This document shows positions 1-4,453 of a stretch of 6,221 nucleotides of DNA, in pieces (the first letter of the stretch is position 1; every line of letters starts with the position of its first letter). The stretch covers positions 1-6,221 of the forward strand of contig CALGTJ010000087.1 in the NCBI GenBank assembly GCA_937901435.1, in the 5' to 3' direction. The notes beneath the pieces are model-generated. The model ran no database searches and was not told the DNA's origin. It saw nothing but the letters and a program-made list of their open reading frames with translations. Source of the stretch: an uncultured Rhodobacter sp. (GTDB lineage: Bacteria; Pseudomonadota; Alphaproteobacteria; Rhodobacterales; Rhodobacteraceae). A program made the position numbers and the translations under genes.

Positions 1-495
1 CGCGTGGTTGATCAGCGTAAACAACAACACAACCAAGGCCTGAGAAATAAAGAACTGAAAGCTGCCGACCATATGCATTTCAGAGTGAACCGGCATTCGG
101 TACGCGCTTAGGATATACATCCCGACCGAAGATGAAATCTGCAACACAAAGATCAGCGGGATAAACACAGTCAACGCCACCCACACATAGGATGACGGCG
201 TGGCAAGCGCGCGCAGGGCGCGGAAATAATGCAGGATCAGGATGCTGACGCCGATCACGAAACAGACCCCCGACACCGTGATCCAGAACTGAAACGGCAC
301 GCCGATCAACGGATCAGAGATAGAGCGGCTGATGGTGGGCGGGCGACCGTAATCTGCTGCGTGAAACTCCATGAACCGGGCAATCGCGCGAAAGATCCAG
401 ATGTTCACGGTGACAATCGCAAAGCCATTCAAAAGCACGGCGATGATTTTCAGCCAGACCATCGTCGGGCGGGCGGCCAAAGCAAGTGCGCTCAT
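1..495 (-). CDS. Partial multi-pass membrane protein, possibly Frag1/DRAM/Sfk1-like (C-terminus outside window)
   Basis: Reading the minus strand from ATG at 495 gives 165 uninterrupted codons to the left edge of the window. The protein begins MSALALAARPTMVWLK and has four clear hydrophobic segments, at about residues 12-35, 68-91, 103-130 and 141-163. A Shine-Dalgarno-like AAAAGG lies 8 bases upstream of the ATG, which supports this start; the frame stays open upstream to a stop at 607-609, but without a better start. Between helices 1 and 2 is a polar loop with PPTIS and, further on, DPLIGVPFQF; helix 4 is preceded by an H-x-E-M-H motif. This pattern (loop with P-x-I-S, later conserved His before a helix) resembles the Frag1/DRAM/Sfk1 membrane family, but that is recognition by eye and the family call is weak. 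The gene is divergent from the ABC exporter and shares its 237-bp intergenic region. That it is a real gene is much surer than its function. Confidence 0.75.
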   Translation of the reverse strand, partial: MSALALAARPTMVWLKIIAVLLNGFAIVTVNIWIFRAIARFMEFHAADYGRPPTISRSISDPLIGVPFQFWITVSGVCFVIGVSILILHYFRALRALATPSSYVWVALTVFIPLIFVLQISSSVGMYILSAYRMPVHSEMHMVGSFQFFISQALVVLLFTLINHA

Positions 496-664
496 CTGCA
501 CGACCTTTTGTTGCAAACCCGTGTCTTTGCGCAGCCTGTCCGCATCACGCGCCCCTTTTCTGTCTGAACCCAAGGGGATTGACCACAGCTGTGCCCCCTT
601 GGCAAGTCACAGGCGCAGAGAAGCCGCCTCAAACCGGCTGCGACATTGACCCCAAGGCGGCGAT
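496..664. promoter_or_regulatory. Divergent intergenic region with nested dyads
   Basis: This gap separates the minus-strand membrane protein from the exporter leader. It holds an 8-bp perfect inverted repeat, CCAAGGGG (570-577) and CCCCTTGG (595-602), whose 17-base centre contains the perfect 10-bp palindrome CACAGCTGTG (584-593). A smaller hairpin, AGCCG (622-626) with CGGCT (635-639), follows. A TTGACC at 579-584 resembles a -35 box, but no good -10 box is spaced from it, so I do not place a promoter. The dyads may be operators for either flanking gene or structured leader RNA for the exporter. No run of T follows the strong hairpin on either strand, so a terminator is unlikely. Confidence 0.5.
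623..661 (+). promoter_or_regulatory. Shine-Dalgarno AAGG with complementary upstream segment (possible sequestering hairpin)
   Basis: AAGG at 654-657 stands 7 bases before the ATG at 665, a good ribosome-binding site for the small ORF. GCCGCCT at 623-629 is a perfect complement of AGGCGGC at 655-661, so the leader RNA could fold a 7-bp GC-rich stem that hides the site. The 5' arm overlaps the alternative hairpin 622-626/635-639, making the two folds mutually exclusive. The complementarity is seen in the sequence; a regulatory role is inference. Confidence 0.35.
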
Positions 665-736
665 ATGATTTTTGACCCGAACGCGCGCCTGCGACCCTCG
701 CCAAGCGCCTGCAACAGGATACAATCGCCGTCGTGA
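665..736 (+). CDS. Possible 23-aa small peptide, coupled to the ABC exporter
   Basis: ATG at 665 opens a 23-codon frame ending at TGA 734-736, giving MIFDPNARLRPSPSACNRIQ followed by SPS. It has a well-placed Shine-Dalgarno (AAGG, 7-base spacing). Its stop overlaps the exporter's GTG start in a GTGA arrangement, the classic geometry for translational coupling. The peptide has one Cys, four Pro/Asn-rich turns and no obvious leader cleavage motif such as a double Gly. It could be a leader peptide that delivers ribosomes to the exporter start, whose own Shine-Dalgarno is poorly spaced. It could also be a peptide substrate, or chance. I recognise no homologue, and the frame is short enough to be accidental. 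Confidence 0.35.
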   Translation: MIFDPNARLRPSPSACNRIQSPS

Positions 737-2415
737 GCCCCTCTATTTACCAAAGCAGCGCCAGCCTGATCGCCTATCTGATGCGCGAAAGCGGCCTGAT
801 GCGCAGCCCGCTGTTGATTTTTGTCGTCCTCGCCAGCGCCAGCCGCACCGCGATGATCTATCTGATCAACGAAACCGCCGGGCGTGGCGGGCCGACACTG
901 TGGCTGTTCCTTGGCCTTGTGGGCAGCGCGGTGATAATGCTGGCCAGCACTCATGGGTCCAAGATGAGCGGCGTCATCCTTGTGCAGGCCCTGACCCACC
1001 GGATGCGCGCCAAGATGACGCAAAAGCTGTTGGATGCGGATGTTACCTTTTTCCTCGGTCGCCCGCAGGGAGAGGTCTTTGCCGTCTTTGCCGATCACAT
1101 CCCCAACGTCGCCAGCACCACGCTGCGCGCCGCGCAGATCCTGCAAGCTGTCCTGCTGCTGATCTTTTGCCTTGGCTACATGATCATGCAGATGCCCTCT
1201 GCGGTGATTGTTGTGGTTCTGGCCCTGCTGGCCGGGGTGGTGTCCTTTGTGGCCGTCGAAAAGCCCGGAATGCGGGCAGAGCGCGCGCGTCACAAGGCGA
1301 TCGTGGGATTCAACGACAGCATCACCGACCTGCTGCGCGGCTACAAGGAACTGCGCCTGCGCCATTCCCGCCGCAGCGCCATGGCCGCCCGGATCGACGA
1401 TCAGGTGCAAGAGCTGGAAACGACGACCGTGCGCTCTGAACGCTATTTCAGCTATGGCAATATCGCCGCGATGGGATCGCTGGCCGCGACCCTGATCGCG
1501 ATTGTCGTGGTTCTGCCGACCGTGGCCGGGGCCGACAGCGTCACCATGCTGCAACTCTTGACGTTGGTTCTGTTCATCTTTGCCCCCGTCGAAGACATGA
1601 TCACCGGACTGCCCGCGATTGCCCGCTCTGCCGTGGCCTTCCGGATCTTTCGCAACATGGAGGCGACCCTTGACGACAACGCAGAGGCCATTTCGGCGCG
1701 CGACGTCGTCGACAACCGCCCCGCCTTCAAGACGCTGGAGTTGCGCGGCGTGACCGCCCATCTGTCGCGCAATGTGGGCGACACGGGTACTGCGCGCGAC
1801 ACGTTTACGCTGGGTCCGGTGGATCTGACGCTATACCCCGGCCAATCCATCTTTATCACCGGCGGCAATGGCATGGGCAAATCCACGCTGTTGCAACTGC
1901 TGACCGGGTTACGCCACCCGGATGCGGGGTCGATCTATATCGACGGTGTCGAGGTGACCCGCGACACGGTGGCCGATTATCGCGGTGTGTTTTCGGCCGT
2001 GTTCAGCGAATTCTACCTGTTCCGCCATCTCTTTGGCCTGACCGAAGAAGAGCGCGCCCGCCTGCAAGAGCACATCGTAGAGCTTGGCCTTGGCGAAGGC
2101 GTGTCGATCACTGGCGATGAGTTTGACAGCCTGTCGCTGTCCACAGGCCAGATGCGCCGCCTTGCCCTGTCCATCGCGCTGGCCGAACAACGCCCGATCA
2201 TCGTGCTCGACGAATTCGCCGCCGATCAGGACCCGGCGCGGCGCACGTTCTTTTACGACGTCCTTGTGCCGCGTCTGGCGCGCGCCGGTCACTGCGTGAT
2301 TGCCGTCACCCATGACGAGCATTGCTTTGACAAATGCGACCGCCTGATCCGCGTTGAGGATGGCAAGATCGCCTCTGACGAAATGCAACGGCCTGTGCCC
2401 CAGCAGGCCGGGTGA
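733..2415 (+). CDS. Cyclic peptide/siderophore-type ABC exporter (YojI/PvdE/SyrD family), membrane domain fused to ATPase
   Basis: This 560-aa half-transporter probably dimerises in the inner membrane and uses ATP to export a peptide-like product to the periplasm. Residues 1-310 form the membrane domain, with hydrophobic segments near 25-45, 55-75, 128-175 and 245-290. The nucleotide-binding domain occupies about 340-550. It shows Walker A GGNGMGKST (377-385), signature LSTGQ (469-473), Walker B IIVLDE (489-494, with D493 and E494) and the switch His in VTHDEH (H517). The Q-loop region reads FSAVFSEFYLF, and Walker B is followed by FAADQDP. Both are hallmarks of the family that includes E. 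coli YojI and the pyoverdine exporter PvdE. There is no N-terminal C39 peptidase domain, so it would not cleave a leader. The GTG at 733 is the first usable start, since the frame upstream has only non-start codons back to a stop at 673-675. AGGA at 716-719 is 13 bases away, a long spacing, so coupling to the small ORF may matter. ATG 781 is an alternative but has no ribosome-binding site. The substrate cannot be read from the sequence. Confidence 0.95.
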   Translation: MSPSIYQSSASLIAYLMRESGLMRSPLLIFVVLASASRTAMIYLINETAGRGGPTLWLFLGLVGSAVIMLASTHGSKMSGVILVQALTHRMRAKMTQKLLDADVTFFLGRPQGEVFAVFADHIPNVASTTLRAAQILQAVLLLIFCLGYMIMQMPSAVIVVVLALLAGVVSFVAVEKPGMRAERARHKAIVGFNDSITDLLRGYKELRLRHSRRSAMAARIDDQVQELETTTVRSERYFSYGNIAAMGSLAATLIAIVVVLPTVAGADSVTMLQLLTLVLFIFAPVEDMITGLPAIARSAVAFRIFRNMEATLDDNAEAISARDVVDNRPAFKTLELRGVTAHLSRNVGDTGTARDTFTLGPVDLTLYPGQSIFITGGNGMGKSTLLQLLTGLRHPDAGSIYIDGVEVTRDTVADYRGVFSAVFSEFYLFRHLFGLTEEERARLQEHIVELGLGEGVSITGDEFDSLSLSTGQMRRLALSIALAEQRPIIVLDEFAADQDPARRTFFYDVLVPRLARAGHCVIAVTHDEHCFDKCDRLIRVEDGKIASDEMQRPVPQQAG

Positions 2416-2430
2416 CCCAGAGGATACTGG

Positions 2431-2486
2431 CAAACGCCACTCGCGTCATACAAGTCGCGTCACACAAGTCGTGTCACAGGCGTTTG
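2431..2486. repeat. 14-bp tandem repeats enclosed by an 8-bp inverted repeat between convergent genes
   Basis: TCGCGTCATACAAG (2441-2454) is followed directly by TCGCGTCACACAAG (2455-2468) and a partial third copy, TCGTGTCACA, from 2469. The block is flanked by CAAACGCC (2431-2438) and GGCGTTTG (2479-2486), a perfect 8-bp inverted repeat with 40 bases between the arms. The third copy and right arm overlap the stop (2474-2476) and last codons of the minus-strand regulator. Its position between two convergent stops fits a bidirectional terminator, but the loop is long and no T run follows, so that role is only possible. Confidence 0.7.
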
Positions 2487-3727
2487 GGCTGTATAAGGCG
2501 CGCATCGGGGTCGTCGGGTGCCGCCTGTGGCAAGTCCGTAAAATCATAGTGATCCGCCACGGCCTGTGGCACATCAAGCCCGCCGACTATTCGGCCTGCC
2601 AGCCCGCCCTTCTCTGCCAGCCCACCTTTCTCTGCCAGCCTCATGCGTTGCGCTGCGCGGGTCAGGGGGGCCCCCGCCAACATCTGCGAGTCCGCCACCG
2701 ACAGCACGACCGCACCGCTGGCAAGTCCTGCATTGGGCCGGATCGACAGGCGGTCCCTTACGACGACAGGCTCTGCGATGACCGATAGCGCGATCTTTAG
2801 CGCCGCGCGACAATCGTGTTCGATGTCGCCGCTGCTTAGAACCGCGATGACCCGGTCCGTAGTTCCCGCCACCACAGACCCCGCCACCATAGACCCACCG
2901 GCCGCAGACCCGCCAACCGCAGTAATCGCTCTGTCCACAAGACTGCGCAGCCGCACATGCGCCTGAAGGTGATCCGCTGGCGTGTGCCGACCGTCCGCCA
3001 TCCCCGGCAGACCAAAACACAGCACCGCCGCCCTGCCCTGTGCAACGCGGCTTCGTTTCACCGTATCAGGGCGCCTGCTGTGGGGCGAAATCCGGACTTG
3101 TGCGCGGATTTGTTCGGCAAGGGCCACCGTGTCTTGCGAGGGCTCTGTGTCCAGATCGTGACGCAGGATCGTCTGGCAGCGCCGATAGACCTGCAACGCA
3201 TCGGCGCGATCTCCGGCGCGCCAATGGATCTGCATCAAGGCGCGGTGACCCTGCTCTTGGGTGGGCTCTACCTCCAGCAATTTTTGCGCCGTCTGCGCCG
3301 TGATCGCATCCTCGCCAACCGACAGATCATGGGACAGCAACGCAATCAGGGCCCGCTGCGCCCGGTTGCGCAGGCGCGTGCGCTCCTGCCACAGCCAGTC
3401 TTCAAACGGCTCGGCGCGCAGGGTCAGCCCGGCCATGAACTCTCCGTCGTACAGGGTCAGGGCATGACGCTGCTGCGTGATCCCCCCAAGATCCAGAAGG
3501 CGCTCAAACTCGATCACATCGACAGCCCCCGTGGGAAAGCGGCAACTGACCCGATCTTTTAGCGCGACAAGCCCGTCAAGCTGCGCACGGCCCAACCCCT
3601 TGCACAACAGCGCCAGATCCTGCCGCAGACTGGCGCGCGCGGGGGTCTCGCTAACCTGAGGCCAAAGCTGGGCGGCCAGATCCTCTCGTGCCAGATCCCG
3701 GCCTTTTGCCGCCACCAGAACACCCAA
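2474..3727 (-). CDS. SARP/BTAD-type transcriptional activator with degenerate cyclase-like C-terminus (main frame)
   Basis: From TTG 3727 this frame encodes 417 aa and ends at TGA 2476-2474. Residues 1-80 are the rest of a winged-helix DNA-binding domain, with LAREDLAAQLWP and the PARASLRQDLALL recognition region typical of SARP/AfsR-like activators. Residues about 75-210 form the all-helical bacterial transcriptional activator domain (YDGEFMAGL, FEDWLWQERTRLR, RAGDRADALQVYRRC, LDTEPS). The remainder resembles a class III adenylate/guanylate cyclase homology domain (AVLCFGLPG near its start, later NAGLASGAVVLSV and AGAPLTRAAQRM). The metal-binding and catalytic residues are not recognisable, so it probably senses or dimerises rather than catalyses. 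The true N-terminus is almost certainly not TTG 3727. Homology continues upstream (LATRKCWPLL) to a stop at 3755-3757, then resumes in another frame; the restored protein would be about 458 aa. The gene converges on the exporter and diverges from the transglycosylase. A regulatory target cannot be read from the sequence. Confidence 0.82.
   Translation of the reverse strand: MGVLVAAKGRDLAREDLAAQLWPQVSETPARASLRQDLALLCKGLGRAQLDGLVALKDRVSCRFPTGAVDVIEFERLLDLGGITQQRHALTLYDGEFMAGLTLRAEPFEDWLWQERTRLRNRAQRALIALLSHDLSVGEDAITAQTAQKLLEVEPTQEQGHRALMQIHWRAGDRADALQVYRRCQTILRHDLDTEPSQDTVALAEQIRAQVRISPHSRRPDTVKRSRVAQGRAAVLCFGLPGMADGRHTPADHLQAHVRLRSLVDRAITAVGGSAAGGSMVAGSVVAGTTDRVIAVLSSGDIEHDCRAALKIALSVIAEPVVVRDRLSIRPNAGLASGAVVLSVADSQMLAGAPLTRAAQRMRLAEKGGLAEKGGLAGRIVGGLDVPQAVADHYDFTDLPQAAPDDPDARLIQPKRL
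2596..2641 (-). repeat. 18-bp in-frame tandem repeat in the regulator gene
   Basis: The plus strand shows CTGCCAGCCCGCCCTTCT (2596-2613), CTGCCAGCCCACCTTTCT (2614-2631) and a 10-base partial copy (2632-2641). The unit is six codons, so the regulator carries LAEKGG twice followed by LAG. The two full copies differ at only 2 of 18 bases, which suggests a recent duplication by slippage. It lies about 50 codons from the C-terminus. Confidence 0.8.
2871..2920 (-). repeat. 15-bp degenerate in-frame tandem repeat in the regulator gene
   Basis: Units on the plus strand are ACCACAGACCCCGCC (2871-2885), ACCATAGACCCACCG (2886-2900), GCCGCAGACCCGCCA (2901-2915) and a partial ACCGC. Each unit is five codons and encodes variants of A/V-x-G-G/S. 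The result is the low-complexity stretch VGGSAAGGSMVAGSVVAG. It sits where a class III cyclase normally has its Gly-Gly and Gly-Asp metal-binding loop. Confidence 0.7.
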
Positions 3728-3754
3728 AAGCGGCCAGCATTTGCGCGTCGCCAG

Positions 3755-3851
3755 TTAGATCGGGTCTGCCTGCGGGCTGCGCAGGTCCAACCGGCCCAGC
3801 AATCGCAGGGGAAACCCCGTCATTCAGGCCACCCAAAGCACAAAGAATCAC
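3755..3851 (-). pseudogene. Out-of-frame N-terminus of the SARP-type regulator (apparent one-base frameshift)
   Basis: From GTG 3851 the minus strand encodes 32 codons, beginning MILCALGGLNDGVSPAIAGP and ending GRPDL. The ILxxLGGL start is what SARP/BTAD proteins show just before the RK of the winged helix. Removing one base at about 3755 (the extra A in minus-strand CTAACTGG) joins DL directly to LATRKCWPLLG and restores one frame of about 458 codons. No homopolymer is present, so slippage is not an obvious cause. The shift could be a real inactivating mutation, a sequencing error, or less likely programmed frameshifting. The GTG start is tentative: only GGA, 3 bases away, precedes it. Confidence 0.6.
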
Positions 3852-4453
3852 AGATCCAGACGACGGCAGAACGCAACCCTGCAGGATCGGGTGACCCGCG
3901 CCTCTGGATACTAGGTCTAAAGCCCGGTATTATCACAGGTTTACAATTGCTTAGCATTTTCTCTCTATGCGTTGGGGAAAAACCGGCTCTGGCCCCGGTC
4001 GGTTCCGCTGAAGGCCTCTGGGTGTCACCTGACGGACATTCAAAGTCGATCAACCCTTCTGTGAAACAATATTGCATAAAATTTACGGTAAATCACATTA
4101 AATTTCACAATAAATTTACGTTTAGCTGTTCAATTAAGCTAAGCAGACGGAGAGTGATCCTGACGCTTGGTGCCCCCGGTATCAGTGGGGCTGCCATCAA
4201 TAAAGAAGGGTGCGAGAGGATAGCGGCGTTCGTCAGGGTATAAAACCCAAAGACCTTTTATCGGGGCATGGACCGATGACGAAACCTTATTTTTCTCTTT
4301 CAGACCGGGCATCGGGACACTTTGTGTCGAGCTCTCGCACCACTCTTTTTGAAAGGTATGTCACACATATCGATGCGTCGGCAGATCTGCGCCTTTGGGA
4401 CGGGTCCAGACGCAATTCAATGGATTCCTTTCCCCCGCCAGTTCCGCTATCCT
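3852..4453. other. Gene-poor divergent intergenic region (about 600 bases)
   Basis: I see no convincing gene here. Short open frames exist on the plus strand (for example ATG 4276 to TGA 4476, 66 codons), but they lack a good ribosome-binding site and show no recognisable family. On the minus strand GATAAT (3934-3929), preceded by TGT, resembles an extended -10 box. It lies 77 bases upstream of GTG 3851 and could serve the regulator gene, though no clear -35 box is present. The middle holds an AT-rich island described separately. ATAAAA (4240-4245) and TTTTAT (4256-4261) form a weak inverted repeat. Confidence 0.5.
4061..4142. promoter_or_regulatory. AT-rich island with AAATTT repeats and palindromes, probable control region
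   Basis: This stretch is far richer in A and T than its surroundings. AAATTT occurs at 4079, 4100 and 4112; the first and third copies extend to the 9-bp direct repeat AAATTTACG (4079-4087 and 4112-4120), 33 bases apart, near three helical turns. ATTTACGGTAAAT (4081-4093) is a 13-bp odd-centred palindrome. TTAGCT (4122-4127) and AGCTAA (4137-4142) form another inverted repeat with a 9-base gap. Such spacing suits dimeric regulator binding or bent promoter DNA. It lies between divergent genes, so it could control either; no standard -35/-10 pair is clear. Confidence 0.45.

Noticed and set aside
672..1439. 255-codon plus-strand open frame overlapping the exporter
   Set aside because: It is rich in Arg, Pro and Ala, has no recognisable motif, and overlaps the exporter in a different frame.
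607..1761. Long minus-strand open frame (384 codons) opposite the exporter
   Set aside because: It is antisense to a well-supported ABC exporter; its protein is His-, Gln- and Gly-rich with no domain, as expected of a GC-rich shadow frame.
2410..2430. Partial similarity of GGGTGACCC...GATACTGG to GGGTGACCC...GATACTAGG at 3889-3915, considered as flanking direct repeats of a mobile element
   Set aside because: The matches are broken by gaps of different length, and the segment between them encodes no transposase or integrase.
2957..3562. 201-codon plus-strand open frame opposite the SARP-type regulator
   Set aside because: The minus strand encodes recognisable SARP/BTAD motifs here; the plus frame shows none.
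4172..4191. GCCCC/GGGGC hairpin considered as a terminator or small RNA end
   Set aside because: The stem is only 5 bp with a 10-base loop and no T run follows on either strand.
3947..4243. 98-codon plus-strand open frame beginning at TTG in the intergenic region
   Set aside because: It crosses the AT-rich island, has no ribosome-binding site, and its composition changes abruptly along the frame; no family is recognised.
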